Assembly: GCA_963969395.1 (NCBI GenBank)
Contig: OZ017804.1
Coordinates: 15,500,001 to 15,564,000, forward strand
DNA: 64,000 bases
Reading direction: 5' to 3'
Origin: Pseudoscleropodium purum
Lineage: Eukaryota; Streptophyta; Bryopsida; Hypnales; Brachytheciaceae
Shown: positions 37,932-51,030 of the stretch, piece by piece
Numbering within the stretch: the stretch's first letter is position 1
Layout of the letters: every line of letters starts with the position of its first letter
The notes under the pieces: model-generated
Databases searched by the model: none
Seen by the model: the letters and a program-made list of their open reading frames with translations, nothing else
Told to the model about the DNA's origin: nothing
Position numbers and translations under genes: made by a program

Positions 37932-40900
37932 ATGATGAACGAGCAGGTGCGGGGTGGCCACGATGAAACTGTATTTCGCCATTTTCGTGGCCTAGAAGAA
38001 GAGATCTTGCGGGAAAGACGACTTGCTCGAGCCCGCGACCTCCCGGTGGTAGACAATCTGACGGATCTCAATGCCTTACTGGCAAGGCTGAGGTACTCCA
38101 CGACGGTGGTTTACGGCGTCGACGAAATCCGGCTCTTCAACGGTGTCAATCTCGAAACCACCCGGTTTCGATTTCCCCGCGCATACATCCACACCCAGGA
38201 AATTGAGGAGAGGGATATCAGGCAAAACCACAATCGACGCATGCAGGTCAGTCCGTGTCCGAACACATCAAATTTTTGCCTTACCGGTCAGTGTTCTCTG
38301 TCAGTAATGGGTCAATTGGATGCGCTCAGCAGGATGATTACCTGGCGTTCCTCCATATTGGAGTATTGCCGTGAAACGACAGTCTCTAGAACCATCACAA
38401 GTTTTAAAACGGACCAATTGATGCAAGTTGAGCAAGTCTATATAGCTACCAGCTAATGACAGTTCAAATTTTGTGATTGATGGGTAGTGTAGTGTCAGTT
38501 GTACGTTCTTACTTGAGCATTACAGAGCAAATTTGGGTTGGATTGGATGTCTTATAGAATTGCTGCGGAGGTCAATTTCGTCACTGTCCTTAAATTGACG
38601 GTATTTCAATATCGTCAATTTTGATTGGCACTTTTCAGGATGCACGGTCTGAAACATAAATCTATACCTGTCCTAGTTTGTGGCCTGAAGTTATATGCAA
38701 CAATCGTGAATTTAACGAAATTGATGATTGGTGATTTCTTCACAACAAAACTCAGAAAAACTGGTACTTACCGTGTCTCTCGTTCATTGTTGAAGGTGAT
38801 AAACGCTCTAACAGACGGTACTTCCACCGTGGTGACCGTCTCCTTCATTCCCGGTGGTGTGGATCACTACCGACACACGGTAGGCGTCCTGCCAGAGTGT
38901 TGGCAAAAGGAGGTGTCCACGTTTTGTGCTCGGTGTGTAAACCCTGTTTGCTGGAAATCCAGCCTTCGTCATGTCCACTTTGAGACGAAGCTATCCACGA
39001 GTGTGGACTGGAGTCTCAACATCAAGAACTTGCTAAACTCGGCTCTCCAGGAAATTTCTCTTCCCGACTTGAACGAGGGATGGAGGGAGCTTGCAGCCGG
39101 ACTACGAGGGAACCAGAAGTTACGCGTGGTGACATTGCGATACGACAGGGAGAATATGAACACGCTTTTACAAACTCCATCGCCCAGACGACGAGGTTCT
39201 TAAACATCCCCCCCCCCCCCCCCCCCTTCAACGTGAGTTCAAATCCCGGTTCACATCCGCATACATAATTCCAAACTGGACAAGTTTTATGTAGTCTCAC
39301 TTTAAACGTTTTTGATGCTCATGCAGAGTCCATCAGGGAGTCTTGGACAACGTGCAACGAAACGTTGAAAACGCTATGCATTTCGTTACCAAACGACTTC
39401 AGTGCCCACGTCCAAGCCGACGCGGAGGCGATGGCGTCCATGTTGTACCGGGTCAGCTCTGTGTCGACCTTCGTGATCGAGTACTCGCCCCCCGAGCGAC
39501 CGCCGGAGCTCCTCGAGTTTGCGAACTGTCTTCGGGAGGCGTTGGCATTAGCGAAAAACGTGCGCAATCTGCACTTGCTAGTCCCGTTTCGGAGCCACGA
39601 ACTCTTCCACCACATTCTGCCGATGGGGAACACGCTGTCCTGTTTGGTTTTGGTTATCGACCTGTGGTCGAAGACCGACCTGAAGGCCGCCCAGAGCATG
39701 ATTCGAAATAGCAATCAACTGGAGATTTTCGGACTTCGGCGTCAGGATCCGAAGAGAAAGCTGAGCTTCTGGAAACGCTCTCTGTCTCAGGAGATCACAA
39801 GGGCGGATATTGTCTCGAATTTGGAGCACGATCGGTTTGACGAAGCTCGCCGGCGGACTCTGTCAGTACGTGGGAGGGACCAGGTGGATGGGACCTTAGA
39901 TGACCGCTTGTTGCAACAGACAAATCTGTTTGTAGACTTAAGCGCCGCCGGCCTTGCGTTAAGGAACGAGCGCGATGAGGTCAATCGCGAGAGCAGGAGG
40001 TCGACGACGGCAGGCTTGTCGTCCTCGTACCGTACTTCGCCACCCGTATCCCTTGCAGGTACGTGAAAATCAATGGCCGGTTCATGTGAGGTTCCTATCC
40101 CGGTTATTATCAAGAGGAAACATAAACAGTTCCATTTTTTTTCTATGCACGTATTCGGAAATCATTGTTGTTTGCAATTAATCAAACATAACGCAACCCC
40201 ACCGCTAAGTTAGGTCCAGTCCAGTCCTCATTTTCTGAGATTTGTGCACTGGAATGTCACGATTTTCACGGTTTGAATCGTACCAACTGAACGAAGTTTC
40301 AAGCCATTTTCACATGATGGTATTCATATCACGTTAATATCTCGACTTGATGGTGTTCAGGTAACAATGGAAGCGTGCACGGCATGGCGCTCTCGGCGGG
40401 CGCCAGCACGAGCGGAAGCTCATTCTATGACAGAAGAAACCCGATTACCGAAGACGGTGAACTTGGCTCCTACATTGGCGAGGGGCCGGGCTCTGTCTAC
40501 GCAGCAACCACGGAGCAACAACGGTGGCAACTACAGCAGCACCAACAGCAACATTCCCCCCTGCACTTCTCCAACTTCTCATTCGACCAACTGCAGGTGG
40601 CCACCCGTAACTTCGACCAAGATGCCGTGATCGGCCAGGGCGGGTTCGGCCAGGTACAGTCAAATTGGTGCAATTTTTTTCAAATCGAGTAGCCTAGTGG
40701 ATCCATCCTATTTCGGATCTCCTATAACCCCTAATTCCCCAAACCCTAAAATCCTTAAAAACCTAAAAACCTGAAACCCTGAACTGATGGACTCAGCTTC
40801 AATTTAGTTATCGGAATTCCAGAAGTTCTCGAGGGTGCGTTCTGAAATGGAAATCTATACATGTCCTTTTTAGGCCTTTGTGTAGATGAGTGGACATCAC

Positions 40901-42939
40901 AATTTTTGTCATCAACGTCAATGTAACGAAACTGATGATGTGTGGTAGCTTAAAAAAACACTCGCACAGTCGTAAAGATCCAGGGTCCCTTCGATCTCAA
41001 GCTTGATCTGGCGCCGTGGTGCCGTCCGTGATGCAGGTGTACTTCGGGGAGCTGGTCACACCGGACAGCGGCAAGCGGGAAGTGGCGGTGAAGGATCTGA
41101 ATCTGGAGGCTGTGAACTGGCAACGCGTGGTGAAATCGTTCCAGACGGAGGTGCGGACGCTGGGGCACCTCCACCATAAGAACCTGGTCCGGCTGCTGGG
41201 TTACTGCACTCACGACCGGCGGCACCTGCTGGTGTACGAGTTTATGCCGAACTCGTCGCTGGACTACTGGATCTTCCGGGACGGCCCGCAGGAATTCCAG
41301 CTGCCCTGGAAGACGCGCGTGAGCATCGCGGTGGGCGTGGTGCGCGGGCTGCACTATTTACACTTCGAGTGCGATCCGCCCATCATTCACTTGGATATCA
41401 AGCCGCAGAACATCCTCTTGGATGGAATAATGGTCCCCAAACTGGCGGACTTCGGCATCGCCAAGTTGGTGGTGGACACGGAACGGAATCTGGTATGACA
41501 CTCGATCTCCTACGACCCTTCTCTCCGATACATCGAAATTCGGGTTTGTCGTTCATTTTTCTCTGAAGTTCTGGTGCTAGCTCTCAAATACTTCTCTCTC
41601 AAATTTGCATTCTTCGCTTTGACCACAATGGAGTTTTAAGAATTTACCGTGGAGGAAGTGTAACGGAGTTTACTGTACCAGCTCAATTGAACCATTACCA
41701 CCTGCTAAGTGGTTAACTCCGTTCCATTACCATGATGGTAAGCTCTTAAAACTCCCCTGTGCAAAATCTGTTAAGTCTCTCGTACATTCAAAAAATAAAG
41801 AACTCCAATAAGTTTTCTTAGATTTTCCTCTCTGGAAAATCTGGTGACTCTCACATTGTCTCTGAACATCCACTGTAGTAAGTCTCTCATACATTTCTCT
41901 GAACATTTGGTAAGTCTCTTAGATTTTCCTCTGGAAATCTGGAGACATCTTGTACATTTTTCTCTGAACATCTGGTAAGTCTCTTATATTTTCCACTGAG
42001 AATTTTTACCCTATTACACTTTTCTCCAATTTCTGGTACTGCTCTCATCCAATATTCTGAAACTCTCTTTCATATTTCTCCTGTTACATTTTATTAAAGT
42101 CATTGAAAGTTCCGGAATGATTTTTTCAACTGCGGTAGCGCGCAGCAACCATTGTTGGCCATTCAGGCACACAGACGGAGGTTCAACTGGTATTGGCGTA
42201 TATTTCTGTGCTTGAAAGTGTTGAAAAGACCTTGAACGAAAATTGCTGAATGCATATTTTTGCAGGCAGTAGTGACTCAGGCACAAGGGACAAAATGTTA
42301 CATGGCCCCTGAAATCAACCAAAGTAACCACGTGACACCACTGAGTGACGTCTTCAGCTTTGGGCTTCTGCTGATAGAGATCCTGAGGGGGCAAAGGAAC
42401 TCTGACATGCCACAAGTTGATGAAGATTCGTATCTGACCTTTCCTTTCTGGGCTCGAAAGAAGTTCCAAACTGGCCAGTACATGAGAGCATATGAACAGC
42501 TTGCGACTGCCCTAGTCTCGCCATTGATCCCTGGATATCAAGAACAGGAAGCCCAGAGGATGCTGTGCATTGCAATTGCATGCATTAATGTAAGTTGATG
42601 CTTGCTTTACTCACAATCTATTCTTTGTGCTTGCCTACGGAACTAGAGATGTTAGATATACATATTCATGACATATATTAGCTTCAATTGAATTGTTGTT
42701 TTATAACCATGTTTTCAAATGTAAGAACCTCAAACCTCCAATTGATGCAGAAGCAGTGGGTACATTGAAATGCATGATGCTAATATTCTGGTTGGATGCT
42801 TCAGGAAGATATGGTTAAGAGGCCAGATATGAAGACTGTGTTGCTCATGCTGGAGGATCATGAGCCTGTGCCAGACCCCAGTCAGAGTAGACCCACTGTC
42901 AGCTACGATTTCAGGTTTTACGAATCGAGTGTAAGATAG
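37932..42939 (+). CDS. Kinase gene A: novel, possibly LRR-like N-terminal region fused to a non-RD RLK/Pelle-type kinase
   Basis: Seven exons: 37932-38246, 38796-39195, 39327-40058, 40361-40653, 41037-41492, 42266-42589 and 42805-42939 (2,655 nt, 884 aa); every junction is GT-AG and keeps frame. Residues 1-482 match no family I know; strand-leucine blocks (LRHVHFETKL, LQEISLPD, LRVVTL, MLYRVSSVSTFVIEYSPPE, LSCLVLVIDLW, LEIFGLRRQD) suggest irregular LRRs. A Ser/Gly/Gln-rich linker leads to FSFDQLQVATRNFD and the kinase: IGQGGFGQV (572-580), VAVK Lys599, C-helix Glu618, HLDIKPQN (Asp700; Leu replaces Arg of HRD, hence non-RD), DFG Asp718, MAPE, and VKRPDM in subdomain XI. Residues needed for catalysis are present. 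No signal peptide or membrane helix is seen, so a cytoplasmic kinase is inferred. The start aligned to gene B is GTG here (37917), so the next ATG is used. Confidence 0.88.
39208..39226 (+). repeat. Poly-C run of 19 in intron 2 of kinase gene A
   Basis: Nineteen consecutive C between exons 2 and 3. It is absent at the matching place in gene B. Such runs are unstable in replication and sequencing, so the length is uncertain. Confidence 0.9.
40976..41022 (+). promoter_or_regulatory. Ultra-conserved intron segment just before the kinase exon, copy A
   Basis: 47 nt beginning AGATCCAGGGTCCCTTCGAT and ending GGCGCCGTGGTGC are identical to 55950-55996 in gene B, whereas the surrounding intron has diverged. 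A has 10 extra bases between this block and the acceptor, which rules out a shared coding frame. It may be a splicing element. Confidence 0.5.
41630..41755. mobile_element. Short inverted-repeat element in intron 5 of kinase gene A
   Basis: GGAGTTTTAAGAATTTACC at the left is mirrored by GGTAAGCTCTTAAAACTCC at the right (126 bp), with inner arms AACGGAGTTTA/TTAACTCCGTT. No counterpart is seen in gene B, so it probably inserted after the duplication. Confidence 0.75.
41800..42030 (+). repeat. Minisatellite-like repeats in intron 5 of kinase gene A
   Basis: Degenerate units of the form TCTCTGAACATCTGGTAAGTC followed by TCTTAGATTTTCCTCTG recur three to four times at variable spacing. Each contains GTAAGTCTCT-like sequence resembling a splice donor. 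Gene B has only about one such unit near 56572. Confidence 0.7.
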
Positions 42940-43630
42940 CAAACATGTACCAATAGCCAGTAACTTACTCATGTTGTATACTAGTTTGAATTACTCCTGT
43001 TCATATCCAATTTTGACCCAATATCATGTAAAGTATGTTTTTCAGGGCCACAGTTTCTATGCTAGAGGGTACCATAGTTTCTATGTTTTTTAGTTCATTA
43101 AAAAGCACAGAACATGTCAAAATGGTTGGTAGATTAGTTTTATCAAGGGAAGTCAAAATCTGAACTCACTTGCTGAGGGTGATTTTAGAACTCTATGAGG
43201 GGGTTGGTACAGGAAAGGAGTTCTGCATAGTGCCCACTTTGGTAACTCACCTCCAAAGCTTGGAGCAGGGACTGCAAAGTCTCAACAGCCCTTAATTTTA
43301 TACAGAAATAAAGAGAGATTTTCAGTCCAGATTTCAGGAGTGCCATAAAGTTTCAGGAGTACAAATGTTGACCAAAGGACCATCACTTACAAAGGAAAGC
43401 ATGATTTGGCAAACCTTTGGACAAGAAAAATGTGCTACAAGAGAAAGACTAATATACTGAATGATGAATGCTTCAAATGATCAGGATGATGTCATGTTAC
43501 AAAAGCAGCATCCACTCTTCTAGAGTACTGGAGAAACATGAGGGCCCCTAATAGATGCCCCCAGAACAGGTTATGCTGAAGTCAGCAATTCCGCAGCAAC
43601 AACCAGGTAGCAAAAGTGGTGCAAGAAATC

Positions 43631-44268
43631 TTAACCCCTAAATGCCCGAGGCACCCAAAAGTGGTGTCGACAGTATTTTGAGGTTAAATAAAACCCAACT
43701 AGATTTCTATTTTTATTAGTTTATATTTTTGGAAAACTCTTTGTGAAGTTTAGTTTTAGCATCGAAAATCCAATCGAAAAAATGAGTGACTATGATTTTT
43801 CTATTCAAGATTTTGTGCAAGGGTACTCAGTGCAATCTTGACAGCCTTTAGTGTTGTGGGCTCTTGAAAATGAGCCTCAAATACACTAGGTCTTGGAGAA
43901 AAATTCATACTAGAAATTCATTTAAAATTTTTTTAGAAAAGATTTCGGAAAATTGTAAGTTGATTGGGGTTACCCATACTAGGCCCTATAACCTCAATTT
44001 TTTTGGTGACCAACTTCAAAGAGTTGACTTGCAAAAAGAAGATCGAAAGATTTTCATAGTTTTAACACCCTCATGTTCAAACATTATAATCTTTCAATTT
44101 ATAAGTGATATTCTTGTGTTTTCTTTTCCTATGTGATCTCTAACATATCTAGTTTGAATTTGTATGGTTACAATTTTTTTTAAATTGGTACAAATGATCA
44201 ATATATTGACCTTTTGTTCAATTTTGAATAAATTCTGAGAGGCTGAAAACAGCCCTTGGGCATTTACC
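43631..44268. mobile_element. Inverted-repeat element at the end of duplication copy A
   Basis: Starts TTAACCCCTAAATGCCCGAGG, immediately where homology between copies A and B ends, and has CCCTTGGGCATTTACC at the right. It shares its left terminus with the element at 44675-45606. Confidence 0.5.
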
Positions 44269-44674
44269 AAGTGGCATAAGAGCCTGAGAAAATATTGCTT
44301 TGTCAACATATAAACTTTGCTGTGATAACAGCTACTGAAGGGTATATGGTAGAATGGTAGTCATTTAGTAGAAATAGAGATAAAGCAAAAAAGTATGCCC
44401 ATTTGCAAGTGATTTTTATACTGTAGTGCTGGCAAGTTATTATGGGTAAAAACATTTTTATTTTTCTGTAGCAATTTTAACCTTTCCCAGCACCTGCTTA
44501 TGAAGAAGGTTTACCAGTATGATGTTCCCAAGTTTCTTTTGTATGTACATGAAATTGAATTGCTGAGATTTCCTATTTAAGGTGAAACATCCAAAACCTT
44601 CTTTGCGCGTGCTCTTGACAAGTAGACTTCCATTAAACTATATCTTCTAAAGTGTCATTAAATTGTTCTCATAT

Positions 44675-45606
44675 TTAATCCCTAAATTCCCAAGGCCGTT
44701 TTTCTGTCAAAAACCACTCAAAACTGCCATTTTTGCTGCATTCACCCAAGAAAACAAAAAAAATCATATTTTTAGAATCTATCCATAGGATCTTGCACTT
44801 CACTTGTGTTAGCTCATGTGGTAAAAATTTCATGAAGTTTAACCGTATAGATTGAAAGATATTAGCATTCAAAGTTGAAAAAAAAAGTTTTTGGAACACT
44901 GGCCTGCAATTTCAGATGACTTTGACTACAAATCGTGGAATTTTTTTGCACTACGAACTTTGAATTAAAAAAAATTTATATTGAAGAATTGAATTGAAAG
45001 TCTAGGAAAAAAATTCAAAAAAAACAACAATTGATTTTCATTCTCTAAAAAAACGCTAAGGAGAAGTAGGTCCAAGATTGAAAAAAAAACTAAATTGTTA
45101 ATAACTCCAAGATGGGATTGAAAGACAATAATTCCAATGGTGAGATTGTTTTAGCAAGTAAACACAACATTCTCCCCAAAAAATTGTCGAAAATTGTGAA
45201 AATTGCATTAAGAAATGAATCCTAAAAGTTATTTTTTCAAGAAGATGCTAAAATTGCCTAAAAACAAGATAATCTTTAACTTTCTCATTATTAGTCCAAA
45301 TAGAACAAATCAAAGCTTCACATGTAGACAAAAATGAAACATTTCAGTAGGAAAAAAAAAATTAAAATTTATTTTGATTTTTTGCGATTTTTTTGTGTGT
45401 TGCCCACCAAGTTCAGTTTTAGGCTTTTTGTAGTATAACTTTTTCTCCTAGGCACCAATTGAAATAAAAATTAGATTCCCACTTAGATAATCAGTTTTTC
45501 TATCTTACGGGAAAGTTTCAAAACAATTCATCAAAAATTGAGGTCACATGAACCTAGCCGAAATCTAATTTGTCCCCTGAAGAGATAGTGGGAATTTAGG
45601 GGTTAA
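44675..45606. mobile_element. Element with TTAAYCCCTAAATTCCC terminal inverted repeats
   Basis: TTAATCCCTAAATTCCCAAGG at the left and GGGAATTTAGGGGTTAA at the right bound about 930 bp of AT-rich non-coding sequence. The right end is also a near-perfect mirror (16 of 17) of the left end at 43631, so the two may form one composite. TTAA at both ends could be a target duplication. Confidence 0.6.
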
Positions 45607-48600
45607 CTAAGATTGATTGATTGTTGATTTCTCTAAGTTTTGATTTGAGTACCAAGCTATATGACAATTATGGCATGCTTACATTTAAGCCTAATGGGTA
45701 GCTCTATGCTTGATCCAGGAAACCAAAATACACTAAAGACAAAATAGACTTAATTGATTGTCTTGCCAAGGTAAACAATGGAAAAAAAGAGCTCAATTTT
45801 CAACCAATATTAGTGGTCAATCCCATTGGTGGATGCTAATCAATCATCATAGAATCTAATATGTAAGGAGTTTTTATCGTATCCTTCTTTACCCACTTTG
45901 GCCACATAAAAGTACAATTTGCATTTAGAGCACCCCCTATTTCACTTTGCCTATGAGGTGAGCATATAAAGAAGCTTCCTACTATGCTCCATCAATGGAC
46001 AAAGTTTACAAGAGGAGTTAGTGAGCAACCACACTATCATGTGAACCCAGTGGTTAGGTGGGAAGGGATCCAATAAAAATTTGTCATACATTGATTCCCT
46101 CAAAATTGATCAATCTCAACCACTGATGTAGTTCTTTACCAATTCTTGTGAAACATGAAATCTTGCTTTTCCACTCACCGGAGTGTGTTTTTGTCCCATC
46201 GGAGGCCCTGCTAAAAGCTCAAGGTTCATTTCAAATTTAGAAGTCCTAAACCAAGACGGAAACAAGGCAGAATCTGACCCCACGTGCCCTCTGGTTAATA
46301 TTATTATTCTACTAGTTATTATATTCAGTGATTTGTCTGTATCCAATGATCCGAACAGAATCCAATTAATTTTATCAATAATTCATTATGCAATTGCGGA
46401 ATGGGGCCGTCCTCCCGTTAATTAATAAATAAATGATTGTAAATGGTTCTGCTCGTTTTAGCAAAGGGAATTGTCCGTTTGTTTCAAAATAATAATAGTA
46501 AATGGTAGCAAGCCTGCATCGCAAGGCACGTATTCATCATGGAATTGGTAAACACTATTATAGTCACCGTCACGTCTTGTACCGACAGCCCCAGGATGTG
46601 GGAGCTCCGGGGAATGGCCTCGGAAGGCCTTTCCGAAAGGAATCCCTGGAAAAAGGACCTCTAAGAGTGCACGACACTAATTTATGAAAATCACACTATT
46701 TTTTTTGAATTTATGTAAGTTGAAATAGTATTGTATTCTATTAGTTTTCACAAAAATTGAATTGGAGATGATTGAATCTGGAAAACACACATGCATATTT
46801 GGAATGAAAGAACTTCAAATAGTCTAAGGAAGTCAACAAATACAAAAGCAACCAACCACAAGTTAAGAGACAAATTTTCACATTTATTTTCTGGGAGGGT
46901 GGGAAAAGGAGGGGTCATATCTACAATATTATTGGCAACTTGGTCTAAATTGTTGGCCTACATCCTTAAAGAAATTATAAAAAAATTCTTTTGCAGAAGT
47001 AGCATTGTTTTAGTAAAAGGTATTCAATAGAATTTCTAATAAACCTCTCTTTGTAAACTAAGTAATAAACCTCTATGAAAAGATATTGATAGCTTGTCCT
47101 AGTTCGACCTAACATTCAAAATGTAACAAGTGACAATCGTGGAGCCGCTCTAAATGACTAACGCTCAACCACAAAGAGAATTGAAAATAGGAACATGTTG
47201 TATTATATCTAGGCTCAACGTGCAACTTACGTTTTTGGTTTGTTTAACATAGTATAAAAATTCACTATAAACTCATTATTGCAATGACTATGAATTTTTT
47301 CTATTGCAATGACCCTACCTCATTGTAATAACCTCTCTAATGTAATGTGTCAAATTAGTCCCGGCCCTCTTGCTTTATAGAAGTTTAGTTCTACTATAAG
47401 CAATCCTCATTCCACCTTTGAACCTACAATTCTTCTCATTACCAAACCTTTAGCAAAATCTTAGTATTTCTTCAGCATCAAAATTCATCATTGTACAACA
47501 GTTTACAATGAACCTACCCATACTTTCTTGCACACTTCATTGGTTTGATTCGAACAAACTTTGGAAAATCACAGAAAAAAATTCATTTCTCGCTATAATT
47601 CGAACTATAGCTTGTGATTACTTATATGCAAATAGTATTCGACCTTCTTTAATGCCGGCGTGAGCTGCATCGCAGCTTCTGCAAGGAATCCACTACCCAA
47701 GTGGCCAGCTAGCAAATTCAATGGCCAGTACTGTAGCTAGGCTAGTTTAACCTTACCCTTAATTTCTTTTTTGGTAAATTTTGAGTTCATATTTGCAAAT
47801 AGAGGCCTCAAATTAGCTTGAAGAGGGTGTCAACAGTAAAATTAATATGGCACAAAACAGGGGGTTTGTTTTCTTTACAGGATCGTCGCACTCCTTCAGA
47901 CTCCCTCCTAAGTTAACCCAGTCAAAATAGAACTACCTGCCGGGTTTGATTTGTGTCAAAATTAAATTTAAATTTAAAAAAAAAAATAGAACTAAACAGT
48001 GTTGTGCAGACTTAACTTGAAGAGACGGAGTCCGTCGATCTCAAAAAGTCTGTACTGTACTGTTTTGTACTGTTTAAATATCCCAGACTTGGTCTCAGCT
48101 ACTCTGTCCAAGCTACTCTGTCCCTGCATCATGAACTCTAGTCTTTGAACCAAAAAAATGAACCTAAAAATGCATTACATGGCTTGTAAAATATAAATTG
48201 AACGCATTCTCTGTTTCAACAAATATTTTAAATGCAAGGGCACTGAAATATAACAATGGTCTATGTTGTAATTTATACTCTCTCTACAACGATTAATACA
48301 ATCCCATTCTCTCAATTCCAAAAAAGAAATTCAAATATAATGAGAACCAACATCATTCACATACTTGACAAATTGTTTTTATTTTTATTTCTATAAATGT
48401 TCATTTCCTTCAATTTTTGTGTACATCAATCTAAAAATGATATAAACCAAAATGATGAGGTGCAAAAAGATTTTTAGAGTTATAAAAAAATTTGAAAAAA
48501 GATAAAGTAATTCCACATCATGGTGAACAAAATTGAGTTTTAGACATGGCTAACTTTGAAACTAGCTTTGAAATTAGCTTTGAAATTAACTTTTAAACCT

Positions 48601-49575
48601 ATGTACTTCCAATGATAGAAATTTCAAGTTCTAACTGTAAACCGGAAAAAATTTAGAAGTCTATTTGGAAGGACAAATTGCAAAGTGACTATTAGGGATG
48701 CCCTAACAATTGTCTACTGAGCGCTACATAATTAATGGAATAATGGGCTACAAAGGGAGGTTTGGCAAGTAAAAATGTCACTATTGAATCACTACTAGTC
48801 TTAGATAACGGCACCTAATTATGAATATTTTAAAATCAATCCTTATAGATTTTTGCCTAAAATATACAACCTTTGAGTGTTTGCAAGAAACATCAGTCTT
48901 TAATTTATATCACACATAGCATGACGGACTTGTAATCTACTATAATTTTTTAAGCACTAAACTGATGAATTTGAATTTTTTGGGAAGAAGGATGTTTCTA
49001 TTGTAATCATATCCTTTCTTTTTTAGAAATTAAAAAATACATGTATATGAAAAAATTGATTTTTTACATTATCACATTTTTAGATATAGGATTTTTTAGT
49101 ACCATCGAATATCCAAAATTAATGATCTAAAACTAAAATCTATTGTGCAATCTATTTCCACAATAGGTGGGCATTTTTCTACTAAAGTGCATCAAAAAAT
49201 AGATTATTTTATCTCACAAATTGCTAATTTTTTGTTTCTTTGTAAATAATTTTTCTTATATTTTACAAATACAAAAGTCAAAGTACCTATTTTTTGAGAT
49301 TTCACACTATTCTAGTTCTCCTATGTTAAAAAAATTCTATGCTTTTCTTTCTTGAAAAAATCATCTTCTTAAATGTGTATTCATTGGCCATAATTTTAAA
49401 GGGTATTAGATGGGGTCATAGTCACATGCTTTGATTTTTGTGAAAATTGTCAAGAAGTGTAAGACTTTTACAAAAATTGTCAATTTAGTTTGACTTTCAC
49501 CAAACAAAAAGGTAGTATTATACAAGTTTCTTAATTGAAAATTGAAAATTAAAATTTTCAATCAAGTCTAATTAA

Positions 49576-49770
49576 CAATATAAGAGAAAGGTGTGTTTTA
49601 AGTATAATAATAGTATTATAGTCCTATAATTAATGACCTTTTTAGAGATTTTTAGTAAAATTTTACTAGATATACATGTGTTTTCAATAACATTGTACTA
49701 AAATTCTCCTAATAGGTCATTTATAGGACTATACTACTAAAATTATACTTAAAACACCATTTTTGTAGTG
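49576..49770. mobile_element. CACTA-like MITE, same family as 2642-2861
   Basis: GGTGTGTTTTAAGTATAAT at the left is mirrored by ATTATACTTAAAACACC at the right, which continues to TTTTTGTAGTG, a CACTA-type terminus. Internal blocks (TATAGTCCT, GAGATTTTTAGTAAAATTTT) match the other copy. Confidence 0.75.
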
Positions 49771-50283
49771 TAAGCCAATTTAAGTGGTTTTTGAATTAAC
49801 TGTGTTGGCAAGCAACTAGCTTCAATGGCCTCTTACTTAATTTTGTGAGTTTGAAGATGAAAAAATAACCTCTTTATATAAATAGGATATTAATAGGTAA
49901 AATAATCCATGTCGGATATATAAATTAAAATTAATAGGAACTCAATTGTTTATAGTTAAATCTAATTATGGCCAATTTCATTATTATGGTAGTATTCCGT
50001 TAATTTGGCACTTCTAGCAATTTTGATTGCTCAATCTAAACAATTTTTTTGTAATTAAATCTATACTTGTACTAGATTTTTGAAATCTACAAATCTCGTA
50101 GATATCTTAAATCTATACCAATCCTAAATGTTTCAAATAGCTTAGTCTAATATCTTTGTTAGTCTTAGATTTCTGAAATCTAAAATAGACCTAGATGTTA
50201 GCAATGCATACTTGTCCTAAATGCCAAGGTGTAAAAATGGCACATTGAATACCACCATTTTAATGAAATTCGCCATAATTCAA

Positions 50284-50660
50284 GAATTGTGTTCAAAGTC
50301 AAATTTCAAACCTCATTTAGGTATAGTAGAGTAATTTTTTTCAAATTTTATTGAACTGAAAGAATGTGGGGAATCAAAATAAATTTCTTTTTCAGAAAAT
50401 AATCCATTTGAAATTTGAGACTCCAACTGAAAGTTATGGCCAAATTTCATGGAGGAGTTGGAAGGGACATTTTTTTGGATATTTTCAAAACACCCTCATT
50501 GAATTTTGTTCATAACTTTTAGTTGAAGTTTAAAAATTTCAAATGATTTTTTGGAAATAAAATTTTATTTTATTTCCTATATTAACTTAGTTTGAAGTTT
50601 TTGAAAAAAATTATTCTTCTATGCCTAAATGATGTTTGGATTTGACTTTAAACACAATTC
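50284..50660. repeat. Long foldback, about 375 bp, related to the CACTA internal hairpin
   Basis: GAATTGTGTTCAAAGTCAAA at the left pairs with TTTGACTTTAAACACAATTC at the right; arms continue through CATTTAGGTATAGTAGAGTAA and its mirror and through GAAAGTTATGGCCAAA. Block order matches the hairpin at 24570-24866. Confidence 0.75.
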
Positions 50661-51030
50661 ATACATTAATTTTGACAATGACTAGTCTATCTTCAAATTG
50701 TCCCATAGCCTTTAAAGTTTAAAGATTCATGATGGATTATTGATTTCTTTATTAAAAACAACTACTTTATCCATCATTCTTACCAAATGTCTACAAAAAA
50801 AGTCTTTTAGATTGTTATAAAAAAAATTCTTGATGGAGAGCCATTGAATTATTTTTGAATATTTGCTTCTTTTTCTTCCTACAATTTCGTGTGAGTGGAA
50901 AGTGTATCCAAGTATAATGTATCCATTAATTACGATTAAGGTATATTAAAATAACTTAACTTTGATTATTTAACACCTACTCAAATTTTGAACTACCAAC
51001 GAGCATCTGGTATTGTGACTTAAGGTGAAC

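Larger units (their letters stand above)
36860..43630 (+). repeat. Segmental duplication, copy A (contains kinase gene A)
   Basis: Matches 51620-58758 in direct orientation: upstream block (GCAAGCGTGGCCTGCACATC at 36992 and 51807), all seven exons, and a 3' block ending at AAGAAATCTTAA (43633 and about 58758). Introns differ by insertions. The right boundary coincides with a TTAA followed by a transposon-like inverted repeat. Confidence 0.88.

Noticed and set aside
39232..39262. tRNA-like GTTCAAATCCCG in intron 2 of kinase gene A
   Set aside because: An isolated B-box-like word with no A-box at the right distance, and the gene B counterpart is diverged.
46116..46690. Possible gene in the less AT-rich patch
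   Set aside because: Short frames on both strands, no splice structure or recognised motif; left as spacer.
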